DNA of 64,000 nucleotides from DATDIC01 sp963764525 (lineage in GTDB: Bacteria > Pseudomonadota > Alphaproteobacteria > Acetobacterales > Acetobacteraceae), in NCBI GenBank assembly GCA_963764525.1, contig CAVXTC010000015.1, positions 23,818 to 87,817 of the forward strand. The letters run 5' to 3'. The stretch's first letter is position 1, and every line of letters starts with the position of its first letter. Below the pieces are notes generated by a model that was not told the origin of the DNA, made no database searches, and was given only the letters and a program-made list of their open reading frames with translations. Positions 34,082-43,629 of the stretch are shown here, one piece after another. The position numbers and the translations under genes are program-made.

Positions 34082-34848
34082 TTACCGGGCGTAGTCCATC
34101 AGCCAACGTTTACGCCGAATGCTTGTCTGCCGGTCGCAGAGGAAGAATGGCACAAACTCTGTCATATAGGGAACAGTCGGCGTTTCGATGCCTTTCGCCA
34201 CCTCGATCTCGTGAACCTCAGTGCACAGCCGATCGAGCAAATTATAAAAAGGCGGATCTTTTGACGATCGTCCAAACACAGTGGCCCCGTGTTCTCCCGG
34301 AAGACCTCGAGTTGATAGGTAACCATAGACGGTTAAATCATACTCACCGCGCGGCCCCAACTCCCAGCCATAGAGCTTGAATTTATCGCAATGATCGCGC
34401 GCCAACTGCGTGATCGGCATCACGTTTGGCAAGCGGCAAGTTGGACTTTCACAATCGCCATCTGAACGCGATACCGCTTGGTCAGCGGATCGTCCGCCTT
34501 GTGTCGCTGCCAGCCATTTGATCCAGATTATAGTATCGGCTGCCTTGCGCAAATTCGGAGAAAAACGCGAGAACGTCATGTTCGAGATGGCCACTGGAAA
34601 ACCAGCCATCAGGGGGCAAATTCCGCTCTTTCGCAATAGCCTCGCATTCGGCATACAAATCAATGATCGAATGACCGAACGTGCGCAACTGCTTGTGGGT
34701 GGGATTTCCAAGAGCGTGCTTTGTCTTGTGGTCGAGAATGACCCCAATTTCATCAACGCTCCAGACCTATTGTCGATAGCTGAAAGAATGTCGAATAAAA
34801 GCTGCCGGGGGAATCGAAACTACTCCGGTGCAACAGGTCGAAATCCAT
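34082..34848 (-). pseudogene. Unknown protein of about 255 residues, frame broken
   Basis: I do not recognise the protein. The start is probably ATG 34848 (MDFDLLHRSSFDSPGSFYST), just inside the 3' part of the recombinase gene. The frame then changes near 34757 to WSVDEIGVILDHKTKHALGN, LRTFGHSIIDLYAECEAIA and HDVLAFFSEFAQGSRYYNL, and again near 34490 to reach TVYGYLSTRGLPGEHGATV and VPFFLCDRQTSIRRKRWLMD at the C-terminus. The span is two bases over a multiple of three, in line with two extra bases. The composition is that of a soluble, mixed alpha/beta protein. Confidence 0.5.
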
Positions 34849-35498
34849 TTAGGAAGGATGCCCTCATCAGGTGCCCTTCCTTTGCCATTACATGCCAAGC
34901 GCATGGAATGCTCGTCACGGCAGGTCCAGTGCCCTCTCCCGTTATCGTTAATCGCGCGGTGAGCCTCGAAATCGTCGCCTGACTGACATTGTAGCTGCGC
35001 GCAACGCTGCGCTGCGTCTCGCCTGTCGCCACCCGCGCCCGTGCTTCCCGCTGCTGATGCGGGGTGAGGATCGGCTTGCGCCCGAATTTCACGCCCTTCG
35101 CCTTCGCGTCGGCACGGCCTCTTGCCGTGCGTTCCAAGATGCGGCGGCGTTCGAGCTTCGCGGCAACGCCAAGGATGGCGAAGATGATCTCGGCAAAATC
35201 GGACGTGGTATCAAGGAACGGCTCGGCCAGTGAACTGGATACCGGCCCCGGCGCGCTGCATGTCGCGGGCAATAACCAGAAGGTCGGTCGTGTCACGCGA
35301 GAGGCGGTCAACCGCCGGGGTAATCACCACGTCGCCGTGAGTCGAGCACGGCCATCAGCTTGCGAAGCTGTGGGCGGTCGGCGGTCGTGCCGGTGATCTT
35401 CTCGCGGAACACCTTCTCGCATCCCGCCGCCTTGAGTTGGGCAAGGTGGCCGGTGAGGTCTTGGGCGCGGTCGAGACGCGGGCGTAGCCGTAAATCAT
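34820..35498 (-). pseudogene. Serine recombinase (resolvase/invertase), several frameshifts
   Basis: A site-specific recombinase of the Tn3-resolvase type. ATG 35498 opens MIYGYARVST with the catalytic Ser. In a second frame the domain continues DLTGHLAQLKAAGCEKVFREKITGTTADRPQLRKLMAVLD; in a third, HGDVVITPAVDRLSRDTTDLLVIARDMQ; and in a fourth, LAEPFLDTTSDFAEIIFAILG and LERRRILERTARGRADAKAKG. The C-terminal helix-turn-helix is QREARARVATGETQRSVARSYNVSQATISRL. At least three shifts break it. The reading frame runs on past the expected end to 34820. No cognate res site was identified. It probably belongs to a decayed mobile element. Confidence 0.75.
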
Positions 35499-35529
35499 GC
35501 CCGCATTGTGCATCAGAAATATGCATCAA

Positions 35530-36072
35530 AAAAGCCCAATTTTATCAAGGGCCTGGCTTTGATGCAAATATCTTGATTTTTGAAACGTCGAGAGCGATCG
35601 AATGGGGATTGTGTGTAGCGTGAATCCTCGCTTGAACCAGGCCTGAAGGTGTATTGCTGGGATCCGACACGACTGCGCCAGGCCCAAGCGATGAGAAACT
35701 ACTTGCGCTGGTTCTCCGGCGAGGCAATTGTGCCAACATACTGCCCGTACAGCCCCTCAATAAACGGCGACCAGATGAACGCCTCAACGCCAAGCGAAGA
35801 GCCCACCCCGGCGGGCACCGCGGCCATGGAGGGCGGAGGACGATCAGAGCGATGAGGGTCCTTTCGGGCAGGTTCTCCGAAATCATCAAACCTCGGATCT
35901 GGGTGCGCACCTACGATCAAGCAAGAGCGGGTATACGAGACGGTTACGCATTTTCCGGGACCCGCGGAAGTCTGCGGGTCTTTCGAGGCGAGCGGACTGA
36001 AAGATCATTAACGACAGTGGCATACTCAAATCGCTGGGCATCGTTGTCGCGTGTGGGAGCGTGGGCAAGGAC
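35530..36072. other. Stretch of 540 bases without a supportable gene
   Basis: Between the recombinase start and a membrane-protein start. Several short frames exist on both strands but none has protein-like composition or a recognisable motif. The region is part of the decayed block. Confidence 0.4.
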
Positions 36073-36911
36073 ATGGACTTTTGGATCGGCAAGACCGGTC
36101 AGAAGCAAGTGCGCGGCTGGCTGGAGACCTGGTGGTTGAGGTTCAGGTACGTCAATGTCCATCACTTCGGGCGCGAAGAAGCGCTGTTCGCCGTGGCGAT
36201 GATGGACCGCTTGTTCGGTGGACGGCTGTGGACAGCACGGCGCATACTACTGATGACCGCGGTGGTTGAAATCGGTATTATGTTAGCCGCGAGCTTGGAT
36301 GCTGAACCATGGGGTAGCCTTTGGGGCGAGATCACGCGCCGCTGTCTGCAAGTCACGCAGCCGCTCCTGGCGGCTGCTGTGATGTTCGGTCTTTCGATCA
36401 GCTTTACTAGGTTCATAGCGATCCAGTCGGCTGAAATCCTGCCCAGCACCATTCACATCTTGGGCTATTGTTCGTCTTCCTCATGCTGCTTTTGCAACTG
36501 TTGATGCTGGGTATTGGTCACCGTGGTTGCAAATCTCATCTTTTTCGTTCGAGCGATCACAGATCAAATCGTTGCCGCGTACAGTTCAGAAAACCGGTAG
36601 CCTCTGGCAGGTTTTTTCCGAACTGCGCTTCTCTCCCTTCGAGATTACCCGCACATTCCGGTTGATCGATGCGGGGAATGCCACGACTGCGATTATGCCA
36701 GGCTGGCTGGCATACTTCACATTCGGGTTAGGGCTTGTCAGGATCTTTCGGACGGATATTGCTGATTATTTCTTTTGGCTCATACGCGCTGAAGCCTTCG
36801 CACAAACTGATCGCCACCCTATGGGCCAGGATCGTCGAAAGCGATACCCCTATTTTCACACTCGTCATGGGAGGTGCCGCCGCCGCTCACAAGTTGTGCG
36901 ATGGATCATAG
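36073..36911 (+). pseudogene. Membrane protein of unknown function, frame broken
   Basis: I do not recognise the protein. ATG 36073 opens MDFWIGKTGQKQVRGWLETWWLRF. Hydrophobic segments follow: ILLMTAVVEIGIMLAASL (about residue 62) and PLLAAAVMFGLSISFTRFIAIQ (about 98). After a frame change near 36460 come LFVFLMLLLQLLMLG and TVVANLIFFVRAITDQIVAAY or an alternative frame, then FEITRTFRLIDAGNATTAIM, and the C-terminus TLWARIVESDTPIFTLVMGG with a stop at 36909-36911. At least three shifts are needed. It may be a four- or five-helix protein of about 279 residues. Confidence 0.4.
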
Positions 36912-37036
36912 GTCGATTGTGACGGTGACGCAGGTTGGTTGGGCAAGCGGACGGACGATGGGGGAATCATCGGCGAAGACCGCGGTGGGTTCCCGTTTTT
37001 TACTGGATTGTTGGCAAATTCTTTCGCCAGATCCTA

Positions 37037-37484
37037 CATAATTTGGGAATGCCAGCTAGGGCGTGGATTTCCTGAAAACACGGCAATATCGCCGCGCATC
37101 CCGGCAAGCTGGCGCTCGACCTGATGCGTCTGCTTTTGAAGGTCGTTAACCTCTCTGTCGGTGCGTTCGGTGTTGGCGCGGATTTCCCGCAGCAAAGGCA
37201 AGGCGATTTCTTGGGGGTCGCTTAACCATAATGTAGAGTCGGCTCGGCTCCCCACATACGCCAGCCGTTCCAGCCCGCTGACCCCGGCGGTTTGGTAAAG
37301 CCGCAGGTATTCGCGCACCGTATCAGCGTGGATATATAGCGCTTAAGCGATCCGCTTAGCCGCCCAGCCGTCGTCCAGCAACAACAGCACGTTCATCCGC
37401 CGATGCACCGTGCTGTTGAGCTGCCGGCGCATCAGCCGCAGCAGGTGCGCCCGATCTGGTGGGGTGGAGAACCAATTCTGCCAT
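37037..37484 (-). pseudogene. IS630-type transposase N-terminus joined to a coiled-coil remnant
   Basis: From ATG 37484 the minus strand gives the helix-turn-helix part of IS630-family transposases: DRAHLLRLMRRQLNSTVHRRM, then NVLLLLDDGWAAKRIA, an in-frame stop near 37343, then ALYIHADTVREYLRLYQTAG and VSGLERLAYVGS. The rest of the transposase is missing. From about 37215 the frame passes into an unrelated coiled coil, LPLLREIRANTERTDREVND and QVERQLAGMRGDIAV. It lies directly downstream of parB. Confidence 0.6.
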
Positions 37485-37571
37485 GGCCGTAGCAAATCGC
37501 ACCCGGCCGCGTCCCGCCACCTGAAAGGAGTTCCGATTGGATGCCGAGTGACAGCCGCCGCCGCGTCACCC

Positions 37572-38441
37572 CTACAACCCACTCACCCGCAACGCCCCCC
37601 TCACCCGAGCCAGAAACGCATCCAACTGCTCCAGATCCCGGTAATGGATCCGCACCGTTCCACTCCGATCATTCCCAACGATCTCAACCTTCAACCCCAG
37701 CTCCGCCGTCAACTCCCGCTCCAGCGCCTCCGTGTTCGGATCGCGCTCCCGCACCACCGGCTCCGCGCGCGGTTTCCGAGATGCCAGCGCCTCCGTCTCC
37801 CGCACCGACAACCCCTGCGCCAGCACCAGCCCCAACGCCTGTTCCGGCGACGGATGCGCCAGCAGCGCCCGCGCATGCCCCGCCGTCACGCCCCCAGAAC
37901 GAACAGCCGCCTGCACGGACCCCGGCAGGTTCAACAGCCGCAACATATTGCTGACATGCGCGCGCGACTTCCCCACCGCCTGCGCCACCATCTCCTGGGT
38001 AATCCCGAATTCATCGAGCAGCCGGTTATAGCCTTCCGCTTCCTCGATCGGGTTCAGGTCCTGGCGCTGCAAATTCTCCACCAGCGCCGCCGCGAACGCG
38101 TCTGCGTCGTTCAGCGCCCGCACCAGCCCCGGCACCTCATGCAGCCCGGCGAGTGCCGCCGCCCGCCATCGGCGCTCGCCGGCAATGATCTGGAAGCGTC
38201 CGTCGGCGACCGGATCAGGCCGGACCAGCAGCGGCTGCAGAATGCCGCGCGCCCGGATGGAATCCGCCAGTTCCTGCAATGCAGCCGGGTCCAAAGCTCC
38301 GCGCGGCTGGAACGGCCCCGGCTCCAGCAGATCGAGCGGAATCTGCCGAATACCCCCAACCCCAGGATCGGAAAGCGCCGCGTCCCCCATCAGCGCGGCC
38401 AGGCCGCGACCAAGACGAGGGCCGGACTCTTTCAGGCTCAT
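37572..38441 (-). CDS. parB: Chromosome-partitioning protein ParB
   Basis: A CTP-dependent clamp that loads at parS and spreads on DNA to organise origin segregation. It has 289 residues, the usual alphaproteobacterial length. Residues about 25-125 are the ParB/sulfiredoxin domain with LLEPGPFQPRGALDPAALQELADSI and the GERRWRAAALAG motif (CTP/Arg site), followed by LVENLQRQDLNPIEEAEGYNRLL. The parS-binding helix-turn-helix is ITQEMVAQAVGKSRAHVSNMLRLLNLP near residue 150. The C-terminal dimer domain ends near residue 285. It starts ATGA-overlapped with parA. Frame intact. Confidence 0.96.
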   Translation of the reverse strand: MSLKESGPRLGRGLAALMGDAALSDPGVGGIRQIPLDLLEPGPFQPRGALDPAALQELADSIRARGILQPLLVRPDPVADGRFQIIAGERRWRAAALAGLHEVPGLVRALNDADAFAAALVENLQRQDLNPIEEAEGYNRLLDEFGITQEMVAQAVGKSRAHVSNMLRLLNLPGSVQAAVRSGGVTAGHARALLAHPSPEQALGLVLAQGLSVRETEALASRKPRAEPVVRERDPNTEALERELTAELGLKVEIVGNDRSGTVRIHYRDLEQLDAFLARVRGALRVSGL

Positions 38442-39274
38442 GACGTGGCTCCGATGGCAATGGGCCGTTCGCGGCGCAGCAACTCGCCGGCGAGTCGCAC
38501 GTAAGCCTGCGCCCCGGGTGAGCGGAAATCGTACAGCAGGACCGGCTTGCCATGGCTCGGGGCTTCGGTGATGCGGACGTTGCGCGGGATCACCGTTTCA
38601 TACACCGCCTTGCCGAAATAGCCGCGCGCATCGGTGGCGACCAGGTCCGACAGGCTGTTGCGCCGATCGAACATCGTCAGCACGATCCCCTGCAGCCGCA
38701 GCGCCGGGTTGAAGCCTCGGCGGACAGTATCGATCGTGCGGATCAGCCCGCTGATGCCCTCCAGCGCATAGAACTCGCATTGCAGCGGCACCAGCACGGC
38801 ATCGGCGGCGACCAGCGCATTCACCGTCAACAACCCAAGGCTGGGAGGGCAATCGATCAGGACGAAACTATAGGATGACGGCGCCGAGCGAAACGGCGCC
38901 AGCGCATCCCGCAGGCGATACTCCCGACGGTCCAGTGCCACCAGCTCGATCTCGGCGCCAGCCAGGTCGGGCTCGGCCGGAATAACGCTCAGGTTCGGGA
39001 TGCCGCTCGGCCGGGCGGCATCGTCCGGCGGCGCGTGCAGAATGAGCACGCAATACGCCCCCAGCGTCCGATCCTCCCGTGCGATCCCAAGCCCCGTCGA
39101 GGCATTCCCCTGCGGATCCAGATCGATCAGCAGCACGGATTCCCCGTTTGCAGCCAACGCGGTGGCCAGGTTCACCGCAGTGGTGGTCTTGCCGACCCCA
39201 CCCTTCTGATTGGCGATGGCAAGGATGCGCGGCGGCCCGATCGGCTTGGGTGCATCAGGCGTCGGGTGCGACAA
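38438..39274 (-). CDS. parA: Chromosome-partitioning ATPase ParA (Soj)
   Basis: A deviant Walker A ATPase of 278 residues that forms nucleoid-bound dimers and drives parS/ParB movement. It shows the deviant P-loop IANQKGGVGKTTTAVNLA near residue 21, the A' motif LLIDLDPQGNASTGLG near residue 49, FVLIDCPPSLGLLTVNALVAAD near residue 137 and VPLQCEFYALEGI near residue 162. The start overlaps the 3' end of rsmG by 20 bases, so an internal downstream start is also possible, but the N-terminal leader MSHPTPDAPKPIGPPR is normal for the family. The frame is intact. Confidence 0.96.
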   Translation of the reverse strand: MSHPTPDAPKPIGPPRILAIANQKGGVGKTTTAVNLATALAANGESVLLIDLDPQGNASTGLGIAREDRTLGAYCVLILHAPPDDAARPSGIPNLSVIPAEPDLAGAEIELVALDRREYRLRDALAPFRSAPSSYSFVLIDCPPSLGLLTVNALVAADAVLVPLQCEFYALEGISGLIRTIDTVRRGFNPALRLQGIVLTMFDRRNSLSDLVATDARGYFGKAVYETVIPRNVRITEAPSHGKPVLLYDFRSPGAQAYVRLAGELLRRERPIAIGATS

Positions 39275-39860
39275 TTTTCAGCTCGGTGATCCGGAGGATG
39301 ACGGCGCCTGGCGCGGTGCAACTCGGGATGCGCTCGACCTTCATGTGCCATTGCCGGCCGGCCGCCGTCAATTCGGTTTCGACCCCGGCTCCCTTCAGGA
39401 ACAGGCAGGTTCCACCGGCGGCCAGCAACGGAGCGGCCAAACGCAGCAGGTCAGGCAGTGGCGCCAAGGCGCGAGCTGTCACGACCGGGGATGGTGGCAG
39501 CCGAGCCTCCTCAATGCGGACCGCATGCACCCGCGCCGGAGCTCCGAGCAGCCGGGCGGCCTCCCGCAGGAATGCAGCCTTACGATGGTCCGCCTCGATC
39601 AGATCGAAGGGAATGCCGGTCGCGGCCGCCAGCATCAGGCCGGGGAAGCCGGCTCCCGATCCAAGGTCGATGCCGCGGTCGGTGCCGGGGGGCATCAGCG
39701 GCACGAGCTGCAGCAAATCGGCAATGTGGCGTTCGCCGATCACGCTTTCGTCCGCCCGCGAGATCAGGTTGATCGTGCGGTTCCAGCGACGAAGAAGGTC
39801 CTCGAACCGGGCAAAGCGTGTTTCACGTGAAGCATTGTTCGAGGTCGAAGAATGCTTCAC
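39255..39860 (-). CDS. rsmG: 16S rRNA (guanine-527-N7) methyltransferase RsmG
   Basis: Methylates G527 of 16S rRNA with S-adenosylmethionine. It has 201 residues, the usual length. The SAM-binding motif is LVPLMPPGTDRGIDLGSGAGFPGLMLAAA, with the motif I Gly-rich loop DLGSGAGFPG near residue 83, and RKAAFLREAARLLG near residue 110; RNTINLISRADESVIGERHIADLLQ-like sequence upstream matches the family. The start is GTG 39860. The N-terminal codons NASRET are made by a parS-like site, and a second parS-like site covers the GTG start. RsmG is followed by parA on the same strand. Confidence 0.94.
   Translation of the reverse strand: MKHSSTSNNASRETRFARFEDLLRRWNRTINLISRADESVIGERHIADLLQLVPLMPPGTDRGIDLGSGAGFPGLMLAAATGIPFDLIEADHRKAAFLREAARLLGAPARVHAVRIEEARLPPSPVVTARALAPLPDLLRLAAPLLAAGGTCLFLKGAGVETELTAAGRQWHMKVERIPSCTAPGAVILRITELKIVAPDA
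39819..39834. promoter_or_regulatory. parS: parS site 1 (ParB loading), inside rsmG
   Basis: TGTTTCACGTGAAGCA differs from the consensus TGTTTCACGTGAAACA at one of 16 positions. It lies within the first codons of rsmG and encodes part of NASRETR. Centre-to-centre distance to the second site is 34 bases. Confidence 0.88.
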
Positions 39861-39868
39861 GTGAAACG
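39853..39868. promoter_or_regulatory. parS: parS site 2, over the rsmG start codon
   Basis: TGCTTCACGTGAAACG matches 14 of 16 positions of the parS consensus. The rsmG GTG start (39858-39860 on the minus strand) lies inside it, so ParB binding could affect translation start mapping or rsmG expression. Confidence 0.8.
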
Positions 39869-39894
39869 CGGACTGATTGTCGGGAGCGGCCGAC

Positions 39895-40908
39895 CTACCG
39901 GCCGGTCCACCAACTCGCCATCATCGCCATGCGGCACTCCTCCTCCGACATCGCCGCGAGCGGCACCGAATCCTCGTGGATGCGAATGTGGTTGAGGGTC
40001 AGCATAAAGGCCGCCGAGCTCATCATGGAGGCCGGAATCCAGACGATAATCCCGCCAATGTGCTGGTCGTTCAATGCGGACATCGTCGGGTACAGCCGCC
40101 CGCAAAGGTCGTAGAACGAATAAAGGTCGTGACCCGCGAAGGTCAGGTACGAGCCCAATACGATCTGCGGAAACATCACCAGTATCGTCGTGATCATCCG
40201 GACCGCGAAGCTCGCGCGCGCCGGCGGGCTGGAGCGCGGATCGAGGACAAGGCACCAGAACAGCAGCCCATCCACTACCATGCTCCAGTTCATCATCGCA
40301 TACAGCCGCGGATCGATCATCGCCTCGAAATTCACGGCCGGGATCAACCAGAGGTCGATCAGCCCGACGAACAGCACGCCGGCGATCACCGGATGCTGGA
40401 TGACGCGCACCGCACGCCGCAGCCGCCGGTCATCGATCATTCGCTGCAGCGGCGCCGGCATCCCGCGCCGGATTGCGGCGCCAGGCCAGGCCAGCGCGAT
40501 CAGGAAGGGCCCCAAATGATGCATGGCGAGATGTTGCAGCCGGTTCAGGAAGAACATGTGCTGCGCCATGTAATCGAAATGCGTCTGAAGCACCGTATAG
40601 ATCAGGGTCATGCCGGCGGCGAACGACACGCTCCGGGCGACGCTCGGCCGCTCCGTTGCGGGGCTCAGCGCCACGCCGCGCCCGTACCACCACGCGCCCA
40701 GTGATGCCGCCAGGAACTCCGGCCAGGAGAAATCCCATGGTGTCCACACCGGCAGGGAAGCAGGGAAGTTCTGGCACAGCCACGCGATCAATCCGCCAAT
40801 GGCGATGATGCCGAGCGGAACACTCGCGTCCACGGCAGCAGGTGACGCCGCAATCCGCCGCGCTGCCGCCGTTCGGCCGATGGTGAAAGGCTCAGGCGCG
40901 AACGGCAT
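39895..40908 (-). CDS. ctaG: Cytochrome c oxidase assembly factor CtaG (caa3 type)
   Basis: A polytopic inner-membrane protein of 337 residues of the caa3_CtaG family, needed for copper delivery to a terminal oxidase. It has about seven helices; the conserved FDYMAQHMFFLNRLQHLAMHHLGPFLIALAWP (near residue 111) holds the His cluster of the family, followed by FVGLIDLWLIPAVNF and MNWSMVVDGLLFWCLVLDP. The C-terminal part has YPTMSALNDQHIGGIIVWIPASMM. It lies between rsmG and a Sco gene, in the same direction, in a spot where many relatives have mnmG next to rsmG. Confidence 0.88.
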   Translation of the reverse strand: MPFAPEPFTIGRTAAARRIAASPAAVDASVPLGIIAIGGLIAWLCQNFPASLPVWTPWDFSWPEFLAASLGAWWYGRGVALSPATERPSVARSVSFAAGMTLIYTVLQTHFDYMAQHMFFLNRLQHLAMHHLGPFLIALAWPGAAIRRGMPAPLQRMIDDRRLRRAVRVIQHPVIAGVLFVGLIDLWLIPAVNFEAMIDPRLYAMMNWSMVVDGLLFWCLVLDPRSSPPARASFAVRMITTILVMFPQIVLGSYLTFAGHDLYSFYDLCGRLYPTMSALNDQHIGGIIVWIPASMMSSAAFMLTLNHIRIHEDSVPLAAMSEEECRMAMMASWWTGR

Positions 40909-40926
40909 TGGCGGGCTCCTTGCGGC

Positions 40927-41589
40927 TCAAAGCATGGCGCTCAGGCGCGCCATCCATCCGGGAGACGATTCGTGCAGCAGGCGCCGCAGATCGTCGGCCG
41001 TTCCGGCGATATCGGGGTTGGTCGTCGCGAACGAGGCAATGAGCAGCTTGGGGCTGCCGTCCCGGCCGAACACATAGATCGCCGAAGAATGGGTGACCTG
41101 GTATGGATGCCCCTTGGTTGCGGGCGTCACCGAATAGGCGAGACGATATCGTCGGGCGATCTGCGCGATTTCGTTGGCATCTCCCCTCAGGCCCACGAAG
41201 TTGGGCGAAAACGCCGTCGTGTACTGCTTCAACAACGGCAGGGTGTCACGGTTGGGATCGACGGTCACGAACAGCAGCCGAACTTCGGCTGCATCCTTGC
41301 CGAGACGCTGCAAGGTCTCGGTGACATTCTGCAGGGTCAGCGGGCACACGTCGGGGCATTGCGTGTAGCCGAGGTACAGCAACACCAGCTTGCCACGGAA
41401 ATCCGCCGCGGTCACAGGCTTGCCGGTGCTGGCATCCATCATGTTGAAGGACAGCGGCGGCACATAGCCCGCCATGTCCAGATTGTGCCACCTTGCCGCC
41501 AGTGCGGGTTGCGCGCGCACCAGCGGCGCGGAAAGTGCGAGCGCGGCCAGCAACTCGCGCCGGCCGATACGAAACAATTGCTTTGTCAT
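40927..41589 (-). CDS. Sco1/SenC-family copper chaperone
   Basis: A membrane-anchored or exported thioredoxin-fold copper chaperone of 220 residues for cytochrome oxidase CuA assembly. It has an N-terminal signal with a twin arginine (RRELLAALALSAPLV), the copper-binding CPDVC in LGYTQCPDVCPLTL near residue 75, and the distal His in VTHSSAIYVFG near residue 165. LLFVTVDPNRDTLPLLKQYTTAF is the standard spacer. It ends 18 bases before ctaG on the same strand, so the pair forms a likely oxidase-assembly operon. No oxidase subunit gene is in the window. Confidence 0.9.
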   Translation of the reverse strand: MTKQLFRIGRRELLAALALSAPLVRAQPALAARWHNLDMAGYVPPLSFNMMDASTGKPVTAADFRGKLVLLYLGYTQCPDVCPLTLQNVTETLQRLGKDAAEVRLLFVTVDPNRDTLPLLKQYTTAFSPNFVGLRGDANEIAQIARRYRLAYSVTPATKGHPYQVTHSSAIYVFGRDGSPKLLIASFATTNPDIAGTADDLRRLLHESSPGWMARLSAML

Positions 41590-41700
41590 ACACCCTGCGC
41601 TCTCCCTGCCGCCGATCAGCTGATGTTCGCCACGAACCCGCCCGCCGGGGATTTAGCGGCAAAGTCGGAGGCTTTGGCTGAAAGGCTGATGAATTCGCCG

Positions 41701-43568
41701 TCAAACAATAGGATTGGAGGGCCATCCAGGGCGGCGAAGATGGGCGGAGATGGCGGCCAAGGCTGCCGGGGTCATCCCCTGAATGCGGGCCGCCGCTCCG
41801 AGCGAGCCGGGGCGCCCCGACAGCAGCTTTTCCCGAATCTCGGCGGACAGCCCGCCGATATCCTCAAAGGATATGTCGGCCAGCGATACCGCTTCGTCCC
41901 GCCGGAAGCCGCGAATGTCGGCGTCCTGCCGATGCAGATAGCCGGCATACCGTGCCTCTGTCCGAAGCTGGCATCAGAACGCGGCTTGGCAGCTCGTGCA
42001 ACCAGGGGAACGCGGCGGCGAGCTGCGTATCCTCCACCCCGTCGTGGCCCAGCAACTCCAGAACCGATCGCCGGCGACCGTCGGGTCGGACGCGGACACC
42101 GAATTTGTCGAGATCGCCAGGAAAGGCGCCGGTCTCCCGCGCCCGGGCGAACGCGTCCCTCACCGCTTGGTCATGGGCGGCGAATCGGACGGCCCGGTCC
42201 CGCCCGACGCAACCAAATTCTATCCCCTTGCGCGTAAGCCGGAGGTCCGCGTTGTCCGCCCGCAGGCTCAGCCGGTATTCCGCGCGGGAGGTGAACATGC
42301 GGTATGGCTCCGTGACGCCTTGGGTGGTCAGATCGTCAATGAGCACACCGATGTAAGCGGTCGCGCGATCCAGCTCGACGGGCGGATCGCCGGAAGCTGA
42401 ACGGGCCGCGTTGATCCCGGCCATCAAGCCCTGGGCAGCCGCTTCCTCGTACCCGGTCGTGCCGTTGATCTGGCCGGCCAGAAACAGACCGGACACCGCC
42501 TTGAGCTCCAGGGAGGGGCGCAACGCGCGAGGGTCCACGTAATCGTACTCGACCGCATAGCCCGGCCGGACCATCCGGGCCTGTTCAAGACCTGGGATGG
42601 TGGCCAGCATTGCGTGCTGAACTTCCTCGGGGAGGCTGGTGGAGATGCCGTTCGGATAGATCGTGTCATCGTCCAGCCCCTCCGGCTCCAGAAACACCGT
42701 GTGCCGCTCGCGCCCGGCAAAGCGGACCACCTTGTCCTCGATCGAGGGGCAGTAGCGCGGGCCGGTCCCGGTAATATTGCCGGCGTAAACGGCCGAGCGG
42801 TGCAGGTTGGCACGAATGAGAGCGTGCGTTGCCGGGGTGGTTGCCGTCATCCGGCAGGAGATCCGCGGGTTGTCCAGACGCTCGGTCATCGTGCTGAACG
42901 GCTCGGGATCGGCATCCCCGGGATCGGCCGCCAGACCCTCCCAATCGATCGACCGTCGATCGAGACGCGGCGGCGTGCCGGTTTTCAGGCGCCCGAGCGG
43001 CAGGTCCAGTCGGTCCAGGGTGCGCGCCAGGCCGATCGACGGCGCCTCGTTCGACCCGTCCGGCCGGGATCTGCCGCTCGCCGATATGGATCAGGCCGCG
43101 CAGAAACGTGCCGGTCGTCAGCACGACGGCGCCGCACGCGATCCGGGTGCCATCGGCACAGAGCACCGCCACCAGCCGTCCGGCGTGGATTTCCAGGTCC
43201 TCGACGGCGGCGGCGCGCAATGCAAGGTTGGGCGTGTCGTCCAATAGCTGGCGGATGGCGCGGCGGTACAGGGCGCGGTCGGCCTGGGCGCGCGGCCCGC
43301 GGACCGCCGGGCCCTTGCTGCGGTTCAGCAGCTTGAAATGGATGCCGGCCATGTCGGCCGCCCGGCCCATCAGACCGTCCAGCGCGTCGATCTCGCGCAC
43401 CAGGTGGCCCTTGCCGATGCCGCCGATCGAGGGATTGCAGGACATCTCCCCGATCGTGTCGAGCCGGTGCGTCAGCAGCAGCGTGCGCGCGCCCATCCGG
43501 GCGGCCGCAGCGGCGGCCTCGCACCCCGCATGCCCGCCGCCGACCACCACCACGTCGTATCTGTCCAA
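41701..43568 (-). CDS. mnmG: tRNA uridine-5-carboxymethylaminomethyl modification enzyme MnmG, frame disturbed twice
   Basis: With MnmE it modifies the wobble uridine of certain tRNAs (cmnm5U), using FAD. TTG 43568 gives the classical start DRYDVVVVGGGHAGCEAAAA with the FAD motif; MSCNPSIGGIGKGHLVREIDALDGLM and the segment VLTTGTFLRGLIHIGERQIPAGR follow. Single extra bases break the frame near 43056 (removing one G restores GRVNEAPSIGLARTL) and near 41966 (removing one C restores MQLRTEARYAGYLHRQDADI). The second frame holds CPSIEDKVVRFAGRERHTVFLEPEG and FLAGQINGTTGYEEAAAQGL. The final part ends NPIV and TGA at 41701-41703. The span is two bases over a multiple of three, giving 621 residues, exactly normal. 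These breaks are most likely sequencing errors. Confidence 0.92.
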
Positions 43569-43629
43569 TTCGGCATTCCTCTGGAAAGTTTCGCTTGACG
43601 AACCGAGGCCGGCCCCGCAACAGCGGCAG

